A stretch of DNA of 64,000 nucleotides from Chitinophaga pinensis (GTDB taxonomy: Bacteria > Bacteroidota > Bacteroidia > Chitinophagales > Chitinophagaceae). A program made the translations under genes and the position numbers. The DNA is taken from assembly GCA_902167325.1 (NCBI GenBank), contig LR632930.1, positions 3,224,001 through 3,288,000 of the forward strand, read 5' to 3'. Below the pieces are notes generated by a model. It saw only the letters and a list, made by a program, of their open reading frames with translations, did not search any database and had not been told where the DNA came from. Within the stretch, counting starts at the first letter, position 1; every line of letters begins with the position of its first letter. Positions 33,396 through 42,501 of the stretch are shown one piece after another.

Positions 33396-36029
33396 CTACT
33401 TTTTAACTGCTAAAGCTTTTTTTACAGTCAGCAGTAAATATTCATACTGCGTTTTCATATTTCCACTTTGTTGGGGTACTATTTTTTCTAAGGCAGTTCT
33501 CGTTTCTACCAGCCAGCTGTAGTAGATGTGTGAGATGTCTTCTGTCTGGAAAGCTATCTTCGGCATAAATTCAAACCCGGATACGGGGCCGTTCATCTGG
33601 TGGTTGTTTTCTGCGCCATGCTTCCTGTCGTCGGCATGCATACAGCCAATCGGTACCAATCCTTTTTGCGCCGCCAGATAGTGTATTTTAGCTACTTCCA
33701 TCAGTTCATCATCTCTGAATGCCTGCTCATTTCCACCCGGTGTTTTCCGGACGCCGGCTCCATTAATCAGCTGTTGTACGAAAGCACGTTGCATGTTTAG
33801 GCGGGAAGCAGGAGAGGCTTTCCCATTGAGGGTATTCCCCCACACATAATTAAACATATCAGTAAGACATTCCTGCTGGGTGTAACTTTCATCTCCACCT
33901 TTAGCTTCGCTGAATCCGATATTATTTACCCAGCGCATTAAGTAAGGGAACAATATGGATTGAAAGAAATCAGCAGTTTTGCCATTCAATGCATCTATAT
34001 CTTTCTCCAAAGCGTCATTATTCAACCAGGAAGCAGTTTCCAGCGTCTGCATCAGCCAGATCAGGGATTCCCGCTGTTTAGCCTTTGGCACTACTTTATA
34101 AGCCGGGAATGGATCGCCCTCGTATCGTTCATATTGATATATACCTCCGAGGTTATGCAATACATGGGTCCAATACCAGTAGAACTGGATATTGATGATA
34201 CTGAAGTTCATCCGGGTGCGGAATTCATACTCCGGATCATCTTTTTTCACCCAGTCATTCATATGCTGCATCACATAGCGCAGGTTATTCATGGCATATT
34301 GGGTCGCTTTTACCTGATCGTCTCCAAGGTCTTCCGACTGGGCGCTGGGATCAAGATTGCCGCTGAGCTGTTGTTTGCCGTAACGGAACATAGGGTCTTT
34401 GATCTTTTCAGTTACCAGCGCCTCTAATACCCCGGTTTCATCCGCTGGTTTGGCGGCACCCGGAATACTGCGGTACAACCAGTCTATAGCATACAGGTCG
34501 TATACACCTAACGGTGGCGGAGTCATGCTTACACCTTTCTCCATGTCTCCCGGCTGGGCTACGAAATTGAAGCGCGCATAGTCCATGATAGAGGGAGTAG
34601 TGCCATATTGCTGCGTGAAAGAGGGCGACCGTAAAGAGTCTACCGGAAAGGCAGATGATGCCCCCATATTGTGCATAAGCCCGAGGCAATGCCCTACTTC
34701 ATGTGAAAGCACATAGGAGAGCGCCGGACCTACAAGTTCCATCGGCATATTCACCTGCCTGGCGCGTTTGTCTGCAGCGGAGGTTTGTACAAACAGCCAG
34801 TCTTTCAGCACATTCATGATGCCATGGTATACATACACGGAAGCACTGAGGATCTCACCGGTACGGGGATCAACCCAGGAGGGGCCCATGGCATTCTCGG
34901 TAGCAGTGGGGGCGTATTTGATACAATTGAAGCGGATGTTGTCCGGGTCAAATGTTGAATCATTCAACGGGTACATTTTTGCAACGATGGCGTTCCTGTA
35001 GCCAATCTTTTCAAATGCTGTATTCCATTGTTCCACACCTTTGAAGATAAACGGCAACCACGATTCCGGAAATTTGTCATCTATGTAAAAAACGATAGGT
35101 TTTACAGGAGATACAAGTTCACCTTTTGCATAGGCGGCCTTGTCAGAAGGTTCGAGCCTCCACCTGTTGGCATAATAAACGGGAGATATGCCTTTGCCTG
35201 CATCTACGTAGTTGTATTTTGTGTAGAACACGCCTATGCGTGGATCATTCAACCTTGGCATCATGGGCTGTTCCGGCAGGAGGCATATGGTGCGCTTCAT
35301 GAGCACGGTAGTGGCCCTGTCTTCCGCAGTTGTGAATCCAAAGAAGGTTTTGGTAACGCCATAGCTGAGATAGCTGCTGATGGTAACGTTATCCGGATAG
35401 GCTTTGATACCTGCAAAAATGGAGCGGTCTGATTTGAATGAGGATTTTCTGCCACTAAGGCCGCCAACCGGCATAAAAGGGTCCATATCCGCCCTGCCGC
35501 TTACAAAAAAGGCGGTAGGTTCAAATACGAGAGAGGAGCTGTCAGGCGATACTGCCAGTACCTTATAGGCAGCAAGGGCTGGAGCTATCAGGTTTTTCTG
35601 CATGTTCCCTGCATTTCCGGCAGGGCGTTGATCGAATTCAAGAAGTTTGATGTAAACTGTGGAATCCTGTTCCTCGAAATACACGCATAACGGGTCGTGT
35701 GCCTGTTCTCCCGCTGCCCCGTCATCAGAATGACTTACGGATGCTGTTACAGAACCTATGAGCATCGGCTTTTTGAAGAGTCTTACGGGGAACTCAAAAT
35801 ATACTTTCCCGTTGAGCTGGTGAAGGGTGATAAGTCCTTTTGCCGTACTTACCGGTTTATCCTTGAACAACTTTTGATAAGGCGTGAGTTTTTTGGTGGT
35901 ATCCACTGCCACAACTTCTTTACCCTTGTTTTTCTTCTTCTGGGCGGCAACCGGTGTATGGTTCAGCAGCATGGCGCCGGCAACCGCACAGGCCATACTG
36001 TATACTATAACTTTATTCATCTTAGCCAT
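33396..36029 (-). CDS. Secreted zinc metalloprotease (DUF5117/DUF5118 type), copy 1
   Basis: An 877-residue exported protein. The signal peptide is residues 1-30 (AGAMLLNHTPVAAQ). The order DUF5118 (about 45-95), DUF5117 (about 105-300) and a metzincin-like DUF4953 domain is clear. The zinc motif HEVGHCLGLMHNMG gives the extended HExxHxxGxxH signature, and SIMDYARFNFVAQPGD supplies the downstream Met-turn-like segment. WVDPRTGEILSASVYVYHG is also conserved. It probably degrades proteins or peptides outside the inner membrane. It follows a paralogue by 6 bp at the end of a SusC/D operon, so its products may be the substrate taken up. Confidence 0.92.
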   Translation of the reverse strand: MAKMNKVIVYSMACAVAGAMLLNHTPVAAQKKKNKGKEVVAVDTTKKLTPYQKLFKDKPVSTAKGLITLHQLNGKVYFEFPVRLFKKPMLIGSVTASVSHSDDGAAGEQAHDPLCVYFEEQDSTVYIKLLEFDQRPAGNAGNMQKNLIAPALAAYKVLAVSPDSSSLVFEPTAFFVSGRADMDPFMPVGGLSGRKSSFKSDRSIFAGIKAYPDNVTISSYLSYGVTKTFFGFTTAEDRATTVLMKRTICLLPEQPMMPRLNDPRIGVFYTKYNYVDAGKGISPVYYANRWRLEPSDKAAYAKGELVSPVKPIVFYIDDKFPESWLPFIFKGVEQWNTAFEKIGYRNAIVAKMYPLNDSTFDPDNIRFNCIKYAPTATENAMGPSWVDPRTGEILSASVYVYHGIMNVLKDWLFVQTSAADKRARQVNMPMELVGPALSYVLSHEVGHCLGLMHNMGASSAFPVDSLRSPSFTQQYGTTPSIMDYARFNFVAQPGDMEKGVSMTPPPLGVYDLYAIDWLYRSIPGAAKPADETGVLEALVTEKIKDPMFRYGKQQLSGNLDPSAQSEDLGDDQVKATQYAMNNLRYVMQHMNDWVKKDDPEYEFRTRMNFSIINIQFYWYWTHVLHNLGGIYQYERYEGDPFPAYKVVPKAKQRESLIWLMQTLETASWLNNDALEKDIDALNGKTADFFQSILFPYLMRWVNNIGFSEAKGGDESYTQQECLTDMFNYVWGNTLNGKASPASRLNMQRAFVQQLINGAGVRKTPGGNEQAFRDDELMEVAKIHYLAAQKGLVPIGCMHADDRKHGAENNHQMNGPVSGFEFMPKIAFQTEDISHIYYSWLVETRTALEKIVPQQSGNMKTQYEYLLLTVKKALAVKK

Positions 36030-36035
36030 ACTCCG

Positions 36036-38621
36036 TTATTTAAATGTTTTTTCAATTTGATCGAGGAGCAGTCTGTAATGCATGCGTGTAGTGACATGAG
36101 TTGTTTTCACTACGGCCCCCTTAAGTAACGCCTGGCAGTTTTTCAGCTGTGCATAACAGGATGCTTCCAGTGAAGGACTGAGGTTGAAACGCACACCTCC
36201 TCCGCCAAATGCCTGGTAATGCTCAGGGTGCAGGCAGGCAGGTTCATGTGTTTCAAATCCGGCAAGTTTAAACGAACCGCTGAAAGCATCATTTTCCTGT
36301 AATCCGTTGGCGGCTCCGGTTGATGCCGGCATTAGTTTGGATTGTTTGATCAATGCAGTCACATAAGCTTTCTGCATTTCCCTGTCTGTCACATCACAGA
36401 TGCCGTTCTTCAAAGTAGTGGCCCAAACCTGTCGGTATAATTTCTTAATTACTTCTTCGCTTGTGAGCGGATTTTTTTCGGTAGATTTTTGAGCGCTCAG
36501 GTCTACTTTTGCAGGCGCCTGAACCAGGGCCTCGATGATTTGTTTTCTTAGAACCATGGATGGGGTGCCAACAAGTGTCATTTCCTGGAGCACCTGCTTG
36601 TTTTCCAGCCAGTCCAGGTCTTTGAGCTGTGCCATCATCCAGTCGAAAGCAGCTTCCTGTCTGGCCCTGGGTACGGAGGCATACATAGGGCGAGGGTCCC
36701 CTTCGTGTTTTTCGTTCACATAAAAACCGCCGACGTTGGAATAGACATGGTTAATATAGTTAACATACTGTCCAAGTACCCGGTTCCACAGTTCCTCGCG
36801 ATGCGTATAGTCCTTATCTGTGGTGGCCATCCACTCATGCAAATGGGCCATGATGTATTTCAGGTTCTTTACACCATAAACGGAGGCTTTCACGGCATCA
36901 TCCCCCAGGTCTTCCGTCTGGGAAGAGGGGTCAAAGGCATTTTGCCCCTGCTGGGCACCATAACGGAACCGTATATCAGCAGCTTTGGAAGCGATCTTTG
37001 CAGCCTGCAACGTTTGTTCTTTAGCAGCAGATACTTCCGGTCCGTAATAACTGTAATTCCAGTCGATCGCATATTCATCATACACGCCAAAGAGGGGTGG
37101 AGTCAGTTTTACGCCTTTCTGCATATCCCCGGGTTGTGCAACGTAGTTGAAACGTGCATAATCCATGATGGAATAAGTAGTGCCGTATTTGGCGGTGAAT
37201 GATGCGGAACGCAGGGAGTCAGTGGGGATGGCGGAAGATGATCCCATATTGTGCATAAGGCCAAGGCAGTGCCCTACTTCATGCCTGATAACATAAGAAA
37301 TACCTTCCATCAGTACGTCTTGCGGCAGATCTTTGGCACGTACACGGGGATCGGTTTGCCCTGTTTGAACGAATATCCAGTTATTCAGGAGTTTTACGAC
37401 ATCATGGAACACGTATACGGAAGCATTGATGATCTCGCCGGAGCGGGGATCAACCCAGGAAGGGCCAATAGCGTTCATAATAGCGGCAGGAGTGTACCTT
37501 ACGCAGTTGTATTTCAGGTTGTCCGGATCAAAAGTGCTGTCGGCCGCCGGGAAGTCTTTCGCTATCACTGCATGCTTAAACCCGATCTTTTCGAAAGGTT
37601 TTTGCCAGCTTTCCACCGCTGTTCTGATAGCAGGTTTCCAGGACTCGGGGAAATCACTGTCGATATAAAATACGATCGGTTTTACCGGTTCGGAGAGTTT
37701 GCCTGCAGCGTGTGCGGCAGGGTCTTTAGGAACAAGATTAAACCTGTTGGCAAAGTAAACGGTTTCTGTTCTGTTGGTGACTGATGAGAATTGTGTTTTT
37801 CTGGTAGTAAAGATGCCGATCCTTGCATCCGCTTTCCGAGGGCGTTGCGCCTGTTCGGGAAGCAAAAGCAGTGTGCGGGTCAGCACAACGGCAACCGGAC
37901 GATCTTTAGCCAATGTTCTTTTAGTATCGCTGATCGTATTTTCATATGCGAGGTGGCTTTTGATCATTACGTTATCAGGGAACGATTTAAACGTTCCAAA
38001 GTAGGAACGTTCTTTTTTAAAGCTTTCGCTGATCTTAAAGCCGGAAGACCTGTACATGCTGAAATCGCCGAAGGGGGAGAGTTCCTTGATATCACCGAGG
38101 AAATAATCCGTAACATCAATTATAGCGGTTGTTTTACCCGGATTGTAGGCATATACGGGGAAGATCTTAAGAACAGCTCCAAGGTTGTTCTTTTCCAGTG
38201 CTTTTCGGATATTCAGTTCATCAGGAGATGCAATATCGTTACTTTCCATTTTGCACAACAGCATGGAAGAATCCGAATGCATCCATCTGATGTGTAACGG
38301 CTGCTGTGGCTTGGAACCTACTAGTCCATCCATGTTATCACTGATCTCGGAGATCGTTGACGCGAGCAACATATCCTTCCCCAATACAGACATGGGGATT
38401 TCGAGATAGAGTTTCTGGTTCTTGTAATAGATGTTCATTAATCCGGATGCCTGGCGCTGCGCCGACTTCACCAGAGCAGCATAACCCGATTTCTCGGTAA
38501 CTGCCGAATCTTTTGGGCTGCTGCCGTTTTTCCCGGCAGGTTCCCCTTTCTGCGCATATGTAACCGTACTCACAGCGAGGGCAGTGAACAGGGTTAGATT
38601 TCTAAGCGGCTTGATGTTCAT
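36036..38621 (-). CDS. Secreted zinc metalloprotease (DUF5117/DUF5118 type), copy 2
   Basis: About 861 residues. The frame opens at 38675, but ATG at 38621 begins a proper signal peptide (MNIKPLRNLTLFTALAVS, ending TYAQ). It has the same domain order as copy 1 and the zinc signature HEVGHCLGLMHNMGSS, with WVDPRSGEIINASVYVFHD and SIMDYARFNYVAQPGD. The two proteins are clearly tandem paralogues but differ in their N-terminal inserts and C-terminal thirds, which suggests different specificity and not a recent duplication. It lies 86 bp downstream of the PKD-like lipoprotein gene. Confidence 0.92.
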   Translation of the reverse strand: MNIKPLRNLTLFTALAVSTVTYAQKGEPAGKNGSSPKDSAVTEKSGYAALVKSAQRQASGLMNIYYKNQKLYLEIPMSVLGKDMLLASTISEISDNMDGLVGSKPQQPLHIRWMHSDSSMLLCKMESNDIASPDELNIRKALEKNNLGAVLKIFPVYAYNPGKTTAIIDVTDYFLGDIKELSPFGDFSMYRSSGFKISESFKKERSYFGTFKSFPDNVMIKSHLAYENTISDTKRTLAKDRPVAVVLTRTLLLLPEQAQRPRKADARIGIFTTRKTQFSSVTNRTETVYFANRFNLVPKDPAAHAAGKLSEPVKPIVFYIDSDFPESWKPAIRTAVESWQKPFEKIGFKHAVIAKDFPAADSTFDPDNLKYNCVRYTPAAIMNAIGPSWVDPRSGEIINASVYVFHDVVKLLNNWIFVQTGQTDPRVRAKDLPQDVLMEGISYVIRHEVGHCLGLMHNMGSSSAIPTDSLRSASFTAKYGTTYSIMDYARFNYVAQPGDMQKGVKLTPPLFGVYDEYAIDWNYSYYGPEVSAAKEQTLQAAKIASKAADIRFRYGAQQGQNAFDPSSQTEDLGDDAVKASVYGVKNLKYIMAHLHEWMATTDKDYTHREELWNRVLGQYVNYINHVYSNVGGFYVNEKHEGDPRPMYASVPRARQEAAFDWMMAQLKDLDWLENKQVLQEMTLVGTPSMVLRKQIIEALVQAPAKVDLSAQKSTEKNPLTSEEVIKKLYRQVWATTLKNGICDVTDREMQKAYVTALIKQSKLMPASTGAANGLQENDAFSGSFKLAGFETHEPACLHPEHYQAFGGGGVRFNLSPSLEASCYAQLKNCQALLKGAVVKTTHVTTRMHYRLLLDQIEKTFK

Positions 38622-38707
38622 ACAATATTGAATTAACAGATCTCCCTGAGCGGGTTGCAGCAAACATTGCTGCAACCCGAATCAGGTATAGCATGGGAAA
38701 AACTGGT

Positions 38708-40237
38708 TTATCGTTGGGAGGTAACCGCGGAAATTCTTCCGAAGCCTCCATACTCTTTACGATTCGCAATATCAAGGTTACCAATACCGAGGTTGATCAT
38801 GGGGAACAGGGTCAGTTTACCTTCCCCTCCCGCAAAACTAGCCATGATCAATACTTTGTTATGGGTAGGTATGGTAGGCTCAATAGCTGGAAATTGCCCC
38901 TGCTGATAGATGCTTAACGCAGTAAGCTCAGCACCTGCAGGCAAGGTATACCGCTCCTGGAAAGATGGTGTGGAACTACCGAAAAGGGCGGCATAGATCT
39001 TATTGCCGGATACGTAGTACATCACCCGCTGATCGTATGCAAATACGAAGTGATGGGCAGCTGCAATGCCGGGAGCACCGGAGAAATCAATGATTTCTTT
39101 GGGTGCCGGAGGGTATGTAATCATTCCCCCGTCGTCTGTTGCTTTGGAGAGCACATACAGGCGGATATTACCGGTAGCCTTATCCTTTAACAGGTGCAGG
39201 AAGTCACGATCCGGGCTCAGGCCTGCAGCCAGGTTAAGCTGGCCGGGTAAGTTGGATGCATCAAATGCCGCTGCCGGTGTTGCCGGGTGTTTGTATAGAA
39301 CCTTGTCGTAAAACATACTCTTCAGGAATACAAAATGTCCGTTCACTTCATCATAGAAATTGAGGATCGCCGAAGTTTCCGAATCAGTATCCATTCCAAG
39401 CACAGCGGGCACTGTGAATTTGGTGTCGAATGGATTGGGCAGTTTTGCGCTGGCCGCCATATAAGCCCCCGTCAGCATTCCATTATCAACATAAAGATCT
39501 CCCTGATACACGACTCCCAAAGCCTGGGGCCTGAAAGAAGCACGGGGCGCATAGAACAAATCGTTATTCTTGCCCAGCAGGGTATAATCCAGCTTTTTGA
39601 TACTGAAGATAGAATTTTCTGTGATCCCCTGTACCACTACATCCCGGAAAGCCACATAACTGCGGAGCTGTTTCACTACGCCGTCTATTTCTTTCCTGTT
39701 GATGGTAGAATAGACGCCTCTCTTCAGGCTTTCTTTGATGAAATTGGAAGTAACCCAGGGCATCATTAACAGGTGAATGTCTGAATGCAGGCCATCTTTA
39801 CTGTCTGCAATCACTAAGCCTTCCCCAAGGTTATTGAGAACGGACACTTTATAGGGGGTTATATACTTCAGCCCGTTGCTTTTATCCGTCACGGTCAGTA
39901 CGAGGCGGTAGGTTTTCTGTGCAGGGGAGGGCAGGAGCTTGATCTCTGCTTTCAGGTTCCTGCTGGTAGCCAATACCTGGTAGGCAGTATCAGAAATGTT
40001 AGGATTGATCTTCCATTCATAGGTAAATGCTTCATCGGTTAATTTGCCTGCATCAATACGGGGATTCAGCGTGAGGGTATCAAACTGATACACTGAGATG
40101 GTTCCGGTCCCTGTTGTATCTACGGTTACTCCCTGAATCTTATTTATGTCCAGTGTACTATGATCTTTGGTACAGGCTTGCATGCCTGCCAGCGATATAA
40201 GGGCGCCTATGGTATATCGGATTATATTCTGTTTCAT
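38708..40237 (-). CDS. PKD-like family lipoprotein
   Basis: A 509-residue lipoprotein (lipobox AGMQAC, lipidated cysteine at 22). The N-terminal 130 residues form a PKD-like beta-sandwich (FTYEWKINPNISD, TYRLVLTVTDKSNGLKY). The remainder looks like a propeller-like repeat region. This protein type accompanies DUF4843, SusD and SusC genes in Bacteroidota, and probably helps bind the ligand at the cell surface. It follows DUF4843 by 19 bp in the same operon. Confidence 0.85.
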   Translation of the reverse strand: MKQNIIRYTIGALISLAGMQACTKDHSTLDINKIQGVTVDTTGTGTISVYQFDTLTLNPRIDAGKLTDEAFTYEWKINPNISDTAYQVLATSRNLKAEIKLLPSPAQKTYRLVLTVTDKSNGLKYITPYKVSVLNNLGEGLVIADSKDGLHSDIHLLMMPWVTSNFIKESLKRGVYSTINRKEIDGVVKQLRSYVAFRDVVVQGITENSIFSIKKLDYTLLGKNNDLFYAPRASFRPQALGVVYQGDLYVDNGMLTGAYMAASAKLPNPFDTKFTVPAVLGMDTDSETSAILNFYDEVNGHFVFLKSMFYDKVLYKHPATPAAAFDASNLPGQLNLAAGLSPDRDFLHLLKDKATGNIRLYVLSKATDDGGMITYPPAPKEIIDFSGAPGIAAAHHFVFAYDQRVMYYVSGNKIYAALFGSSTPSFQERYTLPAGAELTALSIYQQGQFPAIEPTIPTHNKVLIMASFAGGEGKLTLFPMINLGIGNLDIANRKEYGGFGRISAVTSQR

Positions 40238-40256
40238 GTGTACTGCTTAAAATTGA

Positions 40257-40991
40257 TCAGTCATACTTTGATTTGGTATAATATATCGGTACAATAGGCT
40301 GGCCTGCTAGTACCCCGTCGTCATGCTTCAGGATATTATCCGGATGGTCTTTGTTCCATTGTTTCACATAATCACCGAATACACGGCCTATAGCTTCTGC
40401 CCCGGTAGGGGTAAGTGCGCGGTATTCTGCAGCAGTGAATGTTTTCATACCTGTGGTTTGCACGATCAGTTGGTACGCGAGCGTACTTGGCCTGGAACAG
40501 AAGGTAACGCCATAATACGTCCACGGAGTGGGGATAACGATCTGCTCCGACCATTGGAGCCTGCAAATGCTTGATTCGATATTACCCGGCACAAAATCCG
40601 CCGTGCGTCCCAGTTTCAGTTTCACTGCCACCCGGTTCTTTTTCAGGAATGCATCGTTCTTCACCTTCACTTTCAATGTTCCCGTAAAAGAGCCTGCAGG
40701 CACCTCACCACCAATGATCTCATATAAATTATCGGGGGCCGTTGTGAGAGAATCCTTTACTACTACGGCAGTAAAAGTCCGTAGATGACTGGCGGTATCT
40801 CCCATGATTATAACAGGTATAGCCTGAATGAATTCACCGGTGGCATTTCCGAGGAATGAATATTCTACCTGGGCGCTGGTGAAATTAATAGCATTTTCAG
40901 CGCTGTACTTCGGCAATTCCGAGCGTTCGCAGGAAGACAGCAGCCATGCTGACACACTCATCGTTAGTATATATGCAAAGTATTTTTTCAT
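40257..40991 (-). CDS. DUF4843 domain lipoprotein
   Basis: A 244-residue lipoprotein with the lipobox LLSSC (cysteine at 21). The body (INFTSAQVEYSFLGN, GGEVPAGSFTGTLKVKVKN, RLQWSEQIVIPTPW) matches DUF4843, a beta-sandwich surface lipoprotein always found near SusD. Function is unknown but the position predicts a role as an accessory ligand-binding protein. It follows SusD by 27 bp. Confidence 0.88.
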   Translation of the reverse strand: MKKYFAYILTMSVSAWLLSSCERSELPKYSAENAINFTSAQVEYSFLGNATGEFIQAIPVIIMGDTASHLRTFTAVVVKDSLTTAPDNLYEIIGGEVPAGSFTGTLKVKVKNDAFLKKNRVAVKLKLGRTADFVPGNIESSICRLQWSEQIVIPTPWTYYGVTFCSRPSTLAYQLIVQTTGMKTFTAAEYRALTPTGAEAIGRVFGDYVKQWNKDHPDNILKHDDGVLAGQPIVPIYYTKSKYD

Positions 40992-41018
40992 ATAATCTTA
41001 GTTGAATTGAATGAAGGA

Positions 41019-42491
41019 TTATTGAACACGGCCCCCGAACTCCAACTCATTGGAGGGGAAAGGAAGCATATAGATCTTATCATTACCCTCAATATTTGTC
41101 GGCAACCCGGGGTAAGTTACCAGTCCCTGGCGTTTATAATAGAAGAACACCTGGCCTTCGCTTACAAAGTCTTTACGGTATTCTTTGGCCAATTCATTCA
41201 TAAAAGCATCCTTATCGCCCGCCGTGAGATCGTCCAGGATACCCCGTGCACGGCGTACCGTATTCAGGTATCCGGTGGCTTTGGGCAGATCGGTATCTGC
41301 AACGGATTCTGCTGCCATGTAATAAAGCTCAGACAGGCGGATCAGAGGCATCCTGTTTTTCTGATCGCCGGGCTTTCCTAACTGCCGTAGTTTGACAGGT
41401 ACACGGCCCAGTGGTTGTGATTCCAGCTGGGAATTATACCGGTAATCTACCAGTCCTATTTGCGGGTTCTGTGTTTCAAACAGGGTTTCCGCATTTGTCT
41501 GCAGTATGTATATCCCATTTACATTGGTGTTCATCACTCCATCCAGGTAGCTGTCTATATTTAATACAAACTGACTGATGTTCAGTGTAAACAGATCTTC
41601 TCCTTTCAGGATGGTATTGCCGGCAGCATTTGTAATAAGGGCAGCGGGGGCATTGCTGATTACTTCATCCGCCAGTGCCGCAACGGCGGCAGTTTTACCT
41701 TCCCACATATATACCCTTGCTTTCAGCGCCAGTACCGCGTAATAGTTCATTCTCAGCTCCCTGTTATTGTAGAAGCCGCTGAGGTTCACCAGCTCGTAAT
41801 AACCTGCCGGGTGTTGGGTACCTTTATACACAGGATCGTCTTTTTTCAGCAGCGCCAGGGAGGCTTCAATATCCGCCTCCATCAGTTTGAAAGTTTCCGT
41901 ATAAGAAAGCTGGGGAGCATACTGTTTTGAGAACATGGTGGCATAGGGGATGGCCGGCTTACCTGCCAGTTCGGCCCTGCCGGCGTAATTGGAGTGCCCG
42001 AAAACCCGCATGAGGTCGAAGTGCAGGAAAGCCCTTAGTCCTAATAACTCCCCTTTGATAACATTGTAGTTAATGGGGTTCAGGATGCTTTTCTTAGCAT
42101 CGATCTGTTCCAGCGCATTGTTGATATTGGCGATGGCATTATAGGAATTGTTCCACATTGCGTCTACAATCGGGCGGCTCCTTACTGACAGGTAGTCGAA
42201 ATTCTGAAAGTCCATATAAGGGGAGTTTCCGGTATTAACCGAATAATACCTGGGCAGTTTGTCCATCAGGTGCCAGGTCATATCCATTCCGTAACCTGCC
42301 GGTTTGCACATGGTAATATACACGCCTATCAGCGCGTCTCTGAAACCTCCTTCTGAAGAAAATTGTTTCTCAGAAGTGATCTGCAGGGGAGATGTTTCAC
42401 TCAGCCAGTCTTTGGTACAGGAAGTAAGCATCGTTGCACCCGCCAGAAAGGCCAGCAAACGATTACTCAGATATCTTGATTTTAAAAACAT
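41019..42491 (-). CDS. RagB/SusD family nutrient-uptake lipoprotein
   Basis: A 490-residue SusD-like protein. The lipobox is MLTSC (cysteine near 25). It shows the family features: N-terminal DWLSETSPLQITSEKQF, the helical TPR scaffold (EALRAFLHFDLMRVFG-like LLGLRAFLHFDLMRVFGHSNY) and the C-terminal MPLIRLSELYYMAAESVAD, LNTVRRARGI and EYRKDFVSEGQVFFYYKRQG motifs. It forms the surface lid over the SusC barrel encoded just upstream (10-bp gap) and binds the substrate before import. Confidence 0.95.
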   Translation of the reverse strand: MFLKSRYLSNRLLAFLAGATMLTSCTKDWLSETSPLQITSEKQFSSEGGFRDALIGVYITMCKPAGYGMDMTWHLMDKLPRYYSVNTGNSPYMDFQNFDYLSVRSRPIVDAMWNNSYNAIANINNALEQIDAKKSILNPINYNVIKGELLGLRAFLHFDLMRVFGHSNYAGRAELAGKPAIPYATMFSKQYAPQLSYTETFKLMEADIEASLALLKKDDPVYKGTQHPAGYYELVNLSGFYNNRELRMNYYAVLALKARVYMWEGKTAAVAALADEVISNAPAALITNAAGNTILKGEDLFTLNISQFVLNIDSYLDGVMNTNVNGIYILQTNAETLFETQNPQIGLVDYRYNSQLESQPLGRVPVKLRQLGKPGDQKNRMPLIRLSELYYMAAESVADTDLPKATGYLNTVRRARGILDDLTAGDKDAFMNELAKEYRKDFVSEGQVFFYYKRQGLVTYPGLPTNIEGNDKIYMLPFPSNELEFGGRVQ

Positions 42492-42501
42492 GATTCAGCA
42501 T